Origin: Bacteroides sp. CAG:1060_57_27
GTDB taxonomy: Bacteria; Bacteroidota; Bacteroidia; Bacteroidales; UBA932
Assembly (NCBI GenBank): GCA_001915575.1
Contig: MNQT01000027.1
Coordinates: forward strand, 125,872-189,871
Reading direction: 5' to 3'
DNA length: 64,000 nucleotides
Positions 51,301 through 58,865 of the stretch are shown here, one piece after another. The position numbers and the translations under genes were made by a program. Numbering within the stretch: the first letter of the stretch is position 1; the number at the start of each line of letters is the position of its first letter. The notes beneath the pieces are model-generated. The model worked only from the letters and a program-made list of their open reading frames with translations. It searched no databases and had not been told where the DNA came from.

Positions 51301-51872
51301 CTCCTTTCCTCCCTGCATGATAATTTTTCCTCGTCCATGCATGAACATTTTTTCTCCTCCATGCATGATGACTTCATCTCTTCACCGTCCGGACCGTACT
51401 GCTTGCGCTTGCCGCTCGGAGGAGAGCTGAGGGTGATGCGGACAACCGCCGTACGGTGAAGGCTGCGCCTTACGGCATCGTCGAAGGCGTCCATGTGGGC
51501 GGGCAGGAAACGCTCGCTGATAAGCCTGAGTGCCTCTGTCTTCTCCGTCTCGTCAGTTACCGTTTCAGCCCTGCCGAAAGCGATTGCAGACTTGTACTGC
51601 AAGGTGAAACTGCCGTCTTTCGGCCCCACGGTCGGAGTGCAGCGCGACACGGCCGACAGGCACACCTCGGGATGCGCCGCTATCGCATCGAGTTTCTCGC
51701 CCTCGGGAGCACAGTGGAAATACCACACCCTGCCGTCTTCCGTACCTGCAAGCGAAAGCGGCACGCCGTAGGCACTTCCGTCCGGCCTTGTGAAACTCAC
51801 GGTTATATAAGGAGCCCTGCGCATTACCTCCAATGCCCAGGCGCTGTCCATTTCCCTGCTTTTCTTTCTCAT
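51297..51872 (-). CDS. Pyridoxamine 5'-phosphate oxidase-like flavin protein with Cys repeats
   Basis: A 191-residue protein of the FMN-binding split-barrel superfamily (PYITVSFTRPDGSAYGVPLS, VWYFHCAPEGEKLDAIAAHP, VCLSAVSRC, YKSAIAFGRAE), similar to nitroimidazole-resistance NimA-type proteins. The conserved core ends near RTAVVRITL. The tail then carries 8-residue repeats each with one Cys before acidic residues (KSSCMEE, KCSCMDE, KLSCREE). The start at 51872 fits the family and a promoter 52 nt upstream. Its stop overlaps the next gene as ATGA. Confidence 0.82.
   Translation of the reverse strand: MRKKSREMDSAWALEVMRRAPYITVSFTRPDGSAYGVPLSLAGTEDGRVWYFHCAPEGEKLDAIAAHPEVCLSAVSRCTPTVGPKDGSFTLQYKSAIAFGRAETVTDETEKTEALRLISERFLPAHMDAFDDAVRRSLHRTAVVRITLSSPPSGKRKQYGPDGEEMKSSCMEEKKCSCMDEEKLSCREERR
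51307..51378. repeat. Three 24-bp tandem repeats at an overlapping gene junction
   Basis: Units at 51307-51330, 51331-51354 and 51355-51378, each built on TCCTCCATGCATGA followed by an AT-rich end. On the minus strand they encode the Cys repeats of the flavin-like protein. In a second frame they supply alternative ATG starts (MHGGEKMF, MHGRGKII) for the downstream gene. Confidence 0.85.
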
Positions 51873-51923
51873 CGCGTAATCATGACAGAGGCTGCGCCAA
51901 CGGGTGGCGACATGCCATTTACG

Positions 51924-51931
51924 CAAAGTTA
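51924..51931 (-). promoter_or_regulatory. Predicted -7 element for the flavin-protein/deoxyribosyltransferase/Nnr unit
   Basis: TAACTTTG on the minus strand, exact consensus, 51 nt before the ATG at 51872. Confidence 0.6.
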
Positions 51932-52243
51932 GCAAATTAATTCGTTCCGCAGCCGTTGCCATTACATGAGCGGCAGGCGATAGCGGCATCAGGTAGACTC
52001 GTAAACTGTTGCTCTCTACCATTGTTTTTGGACTTTATCCAACCTTTTTGGTACACCTTAGTGCAGCCAATTCGACCACACCGTCAACGGACATAGGCCT
52101 CCTGGGCGCACACAATGGCCCCGGGCGTGGAGGATGTTTTGCATGAAAGAGCAACGCAAGGCAGACAATCATCACCAGTCATGGCCGGGAAGGATCAAGT
52201 CTGAAAAAATGTCAAGTAAACTTGTCTTTTTGGAAAATATATT
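51932..52243. other. Intergenic stretch without a supported gene
   Basis: About 310 bp between divergent promoters. I see no open frame with family resemblance, no RNA gene and no long repeat. A short AT-rich part around 52205-52243 belongs to the promoter of the membrane/XRE pair. Confidence 0.5.
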
Positions 52244-52251
52244 TAACTTTG
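52221..52251 (+). promoter_or_regulatory. Promoter of the membrane-protein/XRE pair
   Basis: CTTG at 52221-52224, 19 bases, then TAACTTTG at 52244-52251: one mismatch to TTTG-N19-TAnnTTTG. The 5' leader of about 100 nt contains a small hairpin, ACAGCC with GGCTGT at 52302-52322. Confidence 0.7.
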
Positions 52252-52358
52252 CTTTCGAGGTTCAACGCGCGACGGAACCGAGCAGCGCTTGACGACAGTC
52301 CACAGCCTCACTTGACGGCTGTACCCGGCACGACATAAACCCCATAAAACACCATACC

Positions 52359-52832
52359 ATGTATAAGAATTACCTACTCCCCTACAGATTCAAGAGAATC
52401 GGATTCTGGATGTCCATTCCTTCCTGCGCCGCATGCCTGTATCTGCTGCTGAGCGGCGTACTCGACTGCGACATGTTCCGTCTGCCGGCACTCGCCATAT
52501 TCCCCGACAGCACGGTGACGGACCCGGAAGGGATTTTCGCCGTCACAGAGAACGATCCGATAAACGAAATCGCGATGCTCGGACTGCTCGCCTCGCTCTG
52601 CCTGATAGCGCTGTCGAAAGAGAAGGACGAGGACGAGATGACGGGCCTGATAAGAATGCAGTCCTTCGCGTGGAGTTTCTGGACTACGGCCGCGGTGCTG
52701 GCTTTCGGGATAATATTCATCTACGGCGTGACGTTCATCGAGTTCAGCTTCGTCGCGGTGTTCCTCGTATTCATCCTCTACATAGTCAAGTTCAACCTCA
52801 CGATGCACAAGGTCAGGAGGTGCGGGAGATGA
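52359..52832 (+). CDS. Four-helix membrane protein paired with an XRE regulator
   Basis: A 157-residue integral membrane protein, not recognised by name. Four hydrophobic helices are seen: near residues 17-34 (MSIPSCAACLYLLLSGVL), 70-83 (IAMLGLLASLCLIAL), 103-124 (FWTTAAVLAFGIIFIYGVTF) and 127-147 (FSFVAVFLVFILYIVKFNL). An acidic loop SKEKDEDEM lies between helices 2 and 3. Its stop overlaps the next gene's ATG (ATGA). Pairs of a small membrane protein and a short XRE protein are common in Bacteroidetes and Firmicutes, and may sense an envelope or redox cue. Confidence 0.75.
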   Translation: MYKNYLLPYRFKRIGFWMSIPSCAACLYLLLSGVLDCDMFRLPALAIFPDSTVTDPEGIFAVTENDPINEIAMLGLLASLCLIALSKEKDEDEMTGLIRMQSFAWSFWTTAAVLAFGIIFIYGVTFIEFSFVAVFLVFILYIVKFNLTMHKVRRCGR

Positions 52833-53029
52833 AGAACAGCATAAGGGTCCAGCGGGCGGTCATGGACATCACACAGCAGGAACTGGCACAGGCCGTAGGA
52901 GTCAGCCGGCAGACAATCAACTCCGTAGAATCGGGCAGGTACATCCCTTCGACGACGCTTGCCCTGAAGATTGCCCGCTACTTCGGCAAGGCCACGGACG
53001 AGATATTCCAGCTCGAAGACGGGGACTGA
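52829..53029 (+). CDS. Small XRE-family helix-turn-helix regulator
   Basis: A 66-residue protein that is almost entirely a Cro/CI-type helix-turn-helix: IRVQRAVMDITQQELAQAVG, SRQTINSVESGRYIPSTTLA, LKIARYFGKATDEIF. Members of this short group (YozG-like) bind DNA and often repress their own operon. The ATG at 52829 overlaps the membrane-protein stop by four bases. No operator was identified with confidence. Confidence 0.9.
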   Translation: MKNSIRVQRAVMDITQQELAQAVGVSRQTINSVESGRYIPSTTLALKIARYFGKATDEIFQLEDGD

Positions 53030-53043
53030 ACGTCAAAAAACAT

Positions 53044-53051
53044 TATATTTG
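53044..53051 (+). promoter_or_regulatory. Predicted -7 element for the GH97 gene
   Basis: TATATTTG, exact consensus, 68 nt before the GH97 ATG at 53120. The intervening leader repeats ACACTATTAAC and near-copies twice (53079-53110). Confidence 0.6.
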
Positions 53052-53119
53052 TCTGACTGCATAATCAGAGCCGGATACACACTATTAACCCTGATATACA
53101 CTATTAACACAGATACACC

Positions 53120-55051
53120 ATGTTCCATTCACTTTCAATGCTGCTCGCGGCCGCACTCACGGTACTCGGCAGCCCGGACGGGAAGCTCAGCGTCAGGCTC
53201 GAACAGACGCCCGACTCCCGCATCCTCTACAGCGTCGAATATGACGGAAAGACCATGCTCTCCCCTTCTCCCCTCGGACTCGTAGCGCAGGACTGCGACT
53301 ACTCGAAGCTCGTCTACACGGGAGAGGAGCGCAAGGCCGTGAAGGTCGACTACAGGCTCGACCGCATCAAGACCTCGCATGTGAGCCACGACGCCGTGAG
53401 GTACATGACCCACTTCAAGACTCCCGAGGGACGCCTGCTCGACATCGAATGGCACCTTAGCGACAACGATGTGGCGTTCCGCTACAGTATCCCGCGCGAC
53501 ACCGACACGGGAAGCATACGCGTGATGCGCGAGGAGACCGGCTTCGACTTCCCCGAGGGCACCACCACCTACCTCTGCCCTCAAAGCGACGCCATGATAG
53601 GCTGGAAACGCACCAAGCCCAGCTATGAAGAGTACTACAGGAACGCCGCCCCGCTCGGGGAGAAGTCCGAGTTCGGCCACGGTTTCACCTTCCCCTGCCT
53701 GTTCAACACGCCGGGAGGCTGGGTGCTCGTCAGCGAGACCGGGGTCGACAGCCGTTACTGCGGCTCGAGACTCGACGACTACGCCGAGGGCAGCGGCTAC
53801 AGGGTCGCCTTCCCGATGCCCGAAGAGAACAACGGCAACGGTACGGTGGAACCGGCTTTCGCTCTGCCCGGCTGCACGCCCTGGAGAACTATCACCGTCG
53901 GGACAGACCTCGCACCGATAGTAGAGACCACGATAGCGTTCGACGTAGTGGAGCCCAGGTTCGAGAGCACCCGCAGCTACGAGTTCGGCAAGAGCACCTG
54001 GAGCTGGATAGTATGGCAGGACGCCAGCTGCAACTACGACGACCAGAAGACCTACATCGACTTCGCCTCCGAGCTGGGCTATCCCTACTGCCTCATCGAC
54101 GCGTTCTGGGACCAGAACATAGGAAGGGACAGGATCGAGGAACTCTCGCGCTACGCACGCAGCAAGGGAGTGTCGCTGTTCCTCTGGTACGCCTCCAGCG
54201 GCTGGTGGAACGACATCTCACAGAGCCCCGTACATATAATGAGCGACCCCATAGCACGCAAGAAGGAGATGCGCTGGCTCGAGAGCATAGGGGTCAAGGG
54301 CATCAAGGTGGACTTCTTCGGCGGCGACAAGCAGGAGACCATGCGCATCTACGAAAGCATACTGAGCGACGCCGACGACTGCGGGATAATGGTAATCTTC
54401 CACGGCTGCACGCTTCCGAGGGGCTGGGAGAGGATGTATCCCAACTATGTGGGCAGCGAGGCGGTCAGGGCTTCGGAGAACCTCGTGTTCTCGCAGTACG
54501 AATGCGACATAGAGGCGGTCAACGCCACCCTGCATCCCTTCATACGCAACAGCGTGGGCTGCATGGAGTTCGGAGGGACCTTCCTCAACAAGAGGCTCAA
54601 CCGGGCCAACGGGCAGCCTGATGCCAGGGGACGCATAGGCGGCACCGAGAGGAAGACCAGCGACGCGTTCCAGCTCGCTACGGCAGTGCTCTTCCAGAAC
54701 CCTATACAGAACTTCGCACTCACGCCCAACAACCTCGAGGACGCCCCTGCGGCAGCGATAGAGTTCATGCGCGAGGTGCCCACCACCTGGGACGAGACGC
54801 GCTACATAGCCGGCACGCCCTCGGAGGACGCCGTCATCGCGAGACGCTGCGGCAGCACCTGGTATGTGGGAGCCGTCAACGCAGTGGACAAGACGCTGGA
54901 GCTTGACGTGAACGGAATCGTCGCGGCCCTCGGAGGAAGCAGCGCCGAGGCAATCTACACCGACGAAGGGCAGCTCGTAACGGCAGAGGGCAAGTTCAAG
55001 AAGCCGATAAAGGTCGCAAGGAACGACGGAGCCGTGCTGATAATAAGGTAG
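53120..55051 (+). CDS. Glycoside hydrolase family 97, retaining (alpha-galactosidase-like)
   Basis: Exported glycosidase of 643 residues with a short signal (FHSLSMLLAAALTVLG), an N-terminal beta-sandwich (LSVRLEQTPDSRILYSVEYD), a catalytic barrel and a C-terminal beta domain. The barrel motif GIKVDFFGGDKQE carries Asp 398, the nucleophile position of retaining GH97 enzymes; Glu 447 in GSEAVRASEN fits the acid/base. Inverting members such as SusB instead use two Glu residues, so alpha-galactosidase or another retaining activity is more likely than alpha-glucosidase. The convergent DUF4861 gene fits a carbohydrate context, but no SusC/SusD pair is adjacent. Confidence 0.92.
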   Translation: MFHSLSMLLAAALTVLGSPDGKLSVRLEQTPDSRILYSVEYDGKTMLSPSPLGLVAQDCDYSKLVYTGEERKAVKVDYRLDRIKTSHVSHDAVRYMTHFKTPEGRLLDIEWHLSDNDVAFRYSIPRDTDTGSIRVMREETGFDFPEGTTTYLCPQSDAMIGWKRTKPSYEEYYRNAAPLGEKSEFGHGFTFPCLFNTPGGWVLVSETGVDSRYCGSRLDDYAEGSGYRVAFPMPEENNGNGTVEPAFALPGCTPWRTITVGTDLAPIVETTIAFDVVEPRFESTRSYEFGKSTWSWIVWQDASCNYDDQKTYIDFASELGYPYCLIDAFWDQNIGRDRIEELSRYARSKGVSLFLWYASSGWWNDISQSPVHIMSDPIARKKEMRWLESIGVKGIKVDFFGGDKQETMRIYESILSDADDCGIMVIFHGCTLPRGWERMYPNYVGSEAVRASENLVFSQYECDIEAVNATLHPFIRNSVGCMEFGGTFLNKRLNRANGQPDARGRIGGTERKTSDAFQLATAVLFQNPIQNFALTPNNLEDAPAAAIEFMREVPTTWDETRYIAGTPSEDAVIARRCGSTWYVGAVNAVDKTLELDVNGIVAALGGSSAEAIYTDEGQLVTAEGKFKKPIKVARNDGAVLIIR

Positions 55052-55078
55052 CCTGCCTATCCGGCAAAGGCACGGCCG

Positions 55079-55966
55079 TCAGTTGAAGAACACCAGTTTC
55101 TTCATATACGAGACGAACTTGGCATAGCTGCCGAGTTCGTCTTCTTTTGACGAGCCGGCACAGAGTCTGAAACCCGCCTCGGAATCCGGCCTGCAGACGA
55201 GCAGAAGCATGCCGTCGCGCCTTTCGAAACGCTCTATCTGCGCCGGGCGGAACTTGATGCCCGTGCCGACGGAAATGTCGTCGCTGCCGTCGTTGGCCGA
55301 CCAGCTGCCCCATACGGAGATGTACCTGCGGCCGATGTCTACGGTATCGGCATCATGGCACATGAGGCCGCAGACGAAAGGCAGCTCCCTGCCTGACAGC
55401 TCGCTCACGATAAGGAAGGCGTCCCTGCCGCGGTCCTTCATCTCGACCCTCATGCAGACATCGTACTTCACGCCGCGGAACTCCACTCCGTATGCTGTCA
55501 GCTCCGCGAACGAGCCGTCCCTGGTGCGGCCTACCCTCGCGGTGCGGCCTTCCGTGGCCTTGAGCCTGACGAGCCTGCCGTCGTCCCACAGGGCTATTCC
55601 CCCGAAGCCGAGCGTCCTGCCGACATCATAGGCGTCTATGCCCGCGCCCTCGCAGAGGGTCTGCTCGCGGGTGGGATACCAGTCATACTTCTCCAGCTCG
55701 AGCGCCTCACCGCTCTTCGAATAGAGGTCTATGGCCCCGCTGTCGTTGAAATACAGCCTCAGGGCGAAGAACCTGTTCTCCACCGCCGGGCCGTTGTGCC
55801 CCACGGAGCCGAAGAGCACAGGCGCGGGAGATGCTATCTCCTCAACCTGGAGGCTGTCGGAACGCATGAACAGGCTGGTCGCGGTCTGTGCACAAGCGTC
55901 CGCACCCGCACCCGCGCAGAGCAGCAGGACCAGTACAGACGCAAACGGAATCGGAAAGGCTCTCAT
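55079..55966 (-). CDS. Exported DUF4861-like protein
   Basis: A 295-residue secreted protein with a long signal peptide (IPFASVLVLLLCAGAGADAC) and a beta-rich body (VGHNGPAVENRFFALRLYFN, SKSGEALELEKYDWYPT) resembling the DUF4861 family found with polysaccharide-degrading genes. The pattern NRFFALRLYF followed by DLYSK near the front is what suggests the family. The ATG at 55966 is chosen; an upstream ATG at 55993 precedes a promoter-like TATCTTTA. It is convergent with GH97. Confidence 0.72.
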   Translation of the reverse strand: MRAFPIPFASVLVLLLCAGAGADACAQTATSLFMRSDSLQVEEIASPAPVLFGSVGHNGPAVENRFFALRLYFNDSGAIDLYSKSGEALELEKYDWYPTREQTLCEGAGIDAYDVGRTLGFGGIALWDDGRLVRLKATEGRTARVGRTRDGSFAELTAYGVEFRGVKYDVCMRVEMKDRGRDAFLIVSELSGRELPFVCGLMCHDADTVDIGRRYISVWGSWSANDGSDDISVGTGIKFRPAQIERFERRDGMLLLVCRPDSEAGFRLCAGSSKEDELGSYAKFVSYMKKLVFFN

Positions 55967-55973
55967 AACGGCG

Positions 55974-55981
55974 TAAAGATA
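55974..55981 (-). promoter_or_regulatory. Promoter-like element for the DUF4861 gene
   Basis: TATCTTTA on the minus strand, one mismatch to TAnnTTTG, ending 7 nt before the chosen ATG. If real, the mRNA leader is very short. Confidence 0.4.
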
Positions 55982-56073
55982 GTGATTTTTCATGTTCCCG
56001 AGACATGCGTGCGAAAAAGGCCCCGGACATACTGCGACGTCCGGAGCCTGCCAATAGGAAATCAAGAATATAT

Positions 56074-56544
56074 TCAGTCGTCTTTTCCGAGCCCGCGGTG
56101 CCAGAAGCGCGAGGTGATGTCCTCGCCGTGGTAGTACATCCTCTGGTTCGTAGTCCTCTCGTTCAGGGGGCCCAGCTCTGCCTTGTAGGGGCCTACCTTC
56201 ACGAAGTCGAACACTTCGCAAATCTCGTCCTCGACCGTCTCGCGACCGGAGTACAGGGCCGTCTCCACTCCGGGATGCGCGGCCTTGATGTGCCTTGCCA
56301 GACCGAGCAGCGCGGCAGAGTCGTCGCCCTCGCCCAGGAAAAGGAAGCAGTCCACACCGAAGTTCTCCTCCAGCAGGGCGTCGGCGGCCTCTGCCGTAAG
56401 CTCCTCCCCGATGTCCTGCTTGAGGAAGGGGGAATGGCATCCGGGACAGTTGCCCTGGCAGTTCGGAATCTCCACGGCCAGAGTAACCCTGTCGGGAACC
56501 TCCTCCAGGACTACGTCCGTAAGTTCGGGCATGTACTTCAGCAT
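56074..56544 (-). CDS. nrdG: Anaerobic ribonucleotide reductase activating protein
   Basis: Radical-SAM activase that installs the glycyl radical on NrdD. The 156 residues show the cluster motif C-x3-C-x2-C in NCQGNCPGCHS near residue 30, a GEGDD (SAM-binding GGE-like) segment and a short C-terminal part. The start at 56544 (MLKYMPELTDVV) overlaps the nrdD end by seven bases; a longer open frame upstream is only the shadow of nrdD. NrdG and NrdD form the strictly anaerobic dNTP supply, fitting a gut-type anaerobe. Confidence 0.92.
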   Translation of the reverse strand: MLKYMPELTDVVLEEVPDRVTLAVEIPNCQGNCPGCHSPFLKQDIGEELTAEAADALLEENFGVDCFLFLGEGDDSAALLGLARHIKAAHPGVETALYSGRETVEDEICEVFDFVKVGPYKAELGPLNERTTNQRMYYHGEDITSRFWHRGLGKDD

Positions 56545-58748
56545 GACTTCTCGTCCGAAGCGTAGAACCGTTTCTTTGCCTCTATCTGACGCGGCTCGGC
56601 GAACGAGGACACCCTCTTGAGATAGCCTATGACCCTCGTAAGGTAGTCGATGTTCGTGCTGCCGCACTTGGGGCACTTGTCGAGCGTGTCCTTGCTGATG
56701 TAGCCGCACTCGTTGCAGACCGTGTTGCGCACATTGAAGGTGAAGTAGTTGGTGCCGTAGTGCGCCGCCACGTTCAGCAGTTTGCGGTACTGCTCCTTGG
56801 TTAGGTGCTCCGCGAGGTTCATGTGCAACGCAGAACCGCCGTCGAGATACTTGACGAACGACTCTCCGTGCAGCTTGAACTTGTCTATTATGGACACATC
56901 CACATCCTCGGGATTGTAGAAGTAGGAGCTGTAGAGGTTGTGCTTGGAAGAAACGAAGTAGCCGTCCTTCTTGTCCCACTTGTAGTTCTTGGCGGCAAGG
57001 TTCTCGGCGGGCACGAACTCGGTGTTGAACATGGCCTCGGGAGTGCGGTCCTTGCGGTTGCAGATGTTTATGGTCTCGAGGATATGGTTGACGAAGTCGT
57101 TGTACTCCGGATTGGGGCTTATCTCGAGCCCGAGGAACTCGGCAGCCTCGGTGAGGCCGTTCACGCCCACGGTCAGGTACTGCTTCTTCATGTCGATGAA
57201 GCCGGCGTTGTAGACATCGAGCATGTCGGCCTTGAAGAAGTCCTTGATAATCTCGTTGAACGCCATCTGGTACTTGTGCACGCGCTCCGTCATCTCGGTG
57301 AGGTCCTTGCAGATGTAGTTGTTGTAGAGGTCCTGCCTGTCGTAGAAGTGCACCTTGGGATCGAGCGCCTTGCCGGCCGGGAGCGTGACTCCCCTGCGCT
57401 CGAGGAAGTAGCGGCGCACGGAGTCCTGTATCAGGCGGTTGAGGTTTATGGTCATCACCGACTTGGAGCCGGTGGCGACGGAAGCAGTGCCCATAGAGTA
57501 CTGGTGGGTCGTATGGTTGTGCTCCGTATCCTCCCTGTCCTCGAGATCCTTGAGGCTGTTGCGCAGGCGGCAGCAGCTCGACAGCGAGTCGGGGCTGTTG
57601 GATATGTAGCAGAAGAAACTGTGCCCCTTCGACCACATCTCGGCCGTGAAGTCGGCATATTCCTTGTCGAGATAGTCGTCGCCACCGTCGGTGAGCAGGG
57701 CCATGGTCTCGACGGGGAAAGTCAGGATATAGTTGTTGCGCTCCTCGTTGAACCAGTTCATGAAGTGCTTCTGGAGCCAGCTGAGCGTCTCCCACCTGGG
57801 AGCGGAACCGTCAGGGAAGCGGAAGTCGCCGAACACGCCCTCGAAGTAGTTCTTGTCGAAATAGCCTATGTTCCAGAACACGGTCTGGTAGCCCCTGTTG
57901 CCGGCGGGCATGTTCATCGAGTGCACCACCTGCTGGAAGTAGTTGTCGATGACCTTGACGAGCGTGCGCTTCTTGGTGTTGAGCTCCACGACATCGTCGA
58001 GGTGAGCGAGGTAGTCGTCGCCGTAGTCCTTGCGGATGAAGTAGTCGAAGTACATCAGGAACTCAGGGGTGGCAACCGCGCCCATGAACTGCGACGAAAT
58101 CGAGTACACGAGGTTGATGAACTCGCCGCAGAACGACTTGAGGTCGGTCGGGGCTATCGACACGCCGCCGAGTTCCTTGAGCCCGCTGACGAGGAAGGGG
58201 TACATCGTGATTGCCACGCAGTAGGGAAAGCCGGGCGTGCCGCTCTCGTCATGCTTGTAGAGCACATGCGAGTTGAGGTCGGCGATGTACTGGTCGGCAA
58301 GGCTGCGCCCGTACATCGTCTTCATCTTGTCGCACATGATATAGCGGTTCTGCTTGATGTTGTTCTCCTTGTAGAGCTCGTTGCCGAGGGTGACGATGTT
58401 CTTGCGCGTCACATTGGCGTTGGAGTCGAACTTGGAGCCGGTCGCCGCGTTTGACGCCGCGATGTAGTCCTTTATGAAGTCGCGCTTCTTGCGCAGGTCT
58501 ATGCCCGCGTCGAAGGTCTCGATATAGGCGTGCGCCACCTTCTTGTTTATGGACATCAGCGACTCCTCCACCTGGCGGCGGATCTCGGCGCTGGTTATGC
58601 CCTCGTAGATGTAGAGGTTGTTGATAATCGACACCACGATAGCATCGTCGCAGTACTCGCGTGCCGTCTTGTAGGCCTGGTGTATTCCACGCGCAAGCTT
58701 GGCCTTGTCGAATTCCTCTATCGACCCGTTGGTTTTCCTGACGTCCAT
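56538..58748 (-). CDS. nrdD: Anaerobic ribonucleoside-triphosphate reductase
   Basis: Class III ribonucleotide reductase, 736 residues. An N-terminal ATP-cone (VRKTNGSIEEFDKAKLARGI) controls activity. The catalytic barrel contains TGSKFDSNANVTRKN and SNSPDSLSSCCRLRN. Near the C-terminus a zinc site CNECGYISK with CPKCGS precedes the glycyl radical loop TRVIGYLKRVSSF. It is followed by nrdG with overlap. A consensus -7 element and a pair of 9-bp direct repeats lie upstream. It is strictly an anaerobic enzyme since the glycyl radical is oxygen-sensitive. Confidence 0.96.
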   Translation of the reverse strand: MDVRKTNGSIEEFDKAKLARGIHQAYKTAREYCDDAIVVSIINNLYIYEGITSAEIRRQVEESLMSINKKVAHAYIETFDAGIDLRKKRDFIKDYIAASNAATGSKFDSNANVTRKNIVTLGNELYKENNIKQNRYIMCDKMKTMYGRSLADQYIADLNSHVLYKHDESGTPGFPYCVAITMYPFLVSGLKELGGVSIAPTDLKSFCGEFINLVYSISSQFMGAVATPEFLMYFDYFIRKDYGDDYLAHLDDVVELNTKKRTLVKVIDNYFQQVVHSMNMPAGNRGYQTVFWNIGYFDKNYFEGVFGDFRFPDGSAPRWETLSWLQKHFMNWFNEERNNYILTFPVETMALLTDGGDDYLDKEYADFTAEMWSKGHSFFCYISNSPDSLSSCCRLRNSLKDLEDREDTEHNHTTHQYSMGTASVATGSKSVMTINLNRLIQDSVRRYFLERRGVTLPAGKALDPKVHFYDRQDLYNNYICKDLTEMTERVHKYQMAFNEIIKDFFKADMLDVYNAGFIDMKKQYLTVGVNGLTEAAEFLGLEISPNPEYNDFVNHILETINICNRKDRTPEAMFNTEFVPAENLAAKNYKWDKKDGYFVSSKHNLYSSYFYNPEDVDVSIIDKFKLHGESFVKYLDGGSALHMNLAEHLTKEQYRKLLNVAAHYGTNYFTFNVRNTVCNECGYISKDTLDKCPKCGSTNIDYLTRVIGYLKRVSSFAEPRQIEAKKRFYASDEKSC

Positions 58749-58791
58749 GACAATATTGAAGATTTAAAAATTATCAGTTCGGATTTTCTGA

Positions 58792-58799
58792 CAAAATTA
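58792..58799 (-). promoter_or_regulatory. Predicted -7 element for nrdD
   Basis: TAATTTTG on the minus strand, exact consensus, 43 nt before the nrdD ATG. Confidence 0.6.
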
Positions 58800-58838
58800 G
58801 CCATATTGTCCATGACTTTCGGGCAGCCCATATCCAAG

Positions 58839-58859
58839 TTATCAACAAGGTTATCAACA
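58839..58859. promoter_or_regulatory. Two TTATCAACA direct repeats upstream of nrdD
   Basis: TTATCAACA at 58839-58847 and 58851-58859, 12 bp start to start, about 40 bp upstream of the nrdD -7 element. They resemble DnaA boxes (TTATNCACA) with one change each. They may be a binding site for DnaA or a ribonucleotide-reductase regulator; which is not decidable here. Confidence 0.45.
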
Positions 58860-58865
58860 GAGGCG

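Noticed and set aside
53065-53115. Short direct repeats before GH97 as a CRISPR-like unit
   Set aside because: Only two imperfect copies of about 11 bp with no spacers; no CRISPR array or cas gene is in the window.
53120-55051. SusB-type inverting alpha-glucosidase
   Set aside because: The barrel carries the Asp nucleophile motif KVDF of retaining GH97 members.
56074-57795. Long minus-strand frame containing NrdG at its end
   Set aside because: Upstream of 56544 it is the shifted frame of nrdD; only the last 156 codons are the real nrdG.
56805-58454. A 549-codon plus-strand frame opposite nrdD
   Set aside because: High-GC antisense shadow of nrdD, with low-complexity Val/Leu/Glu composition.
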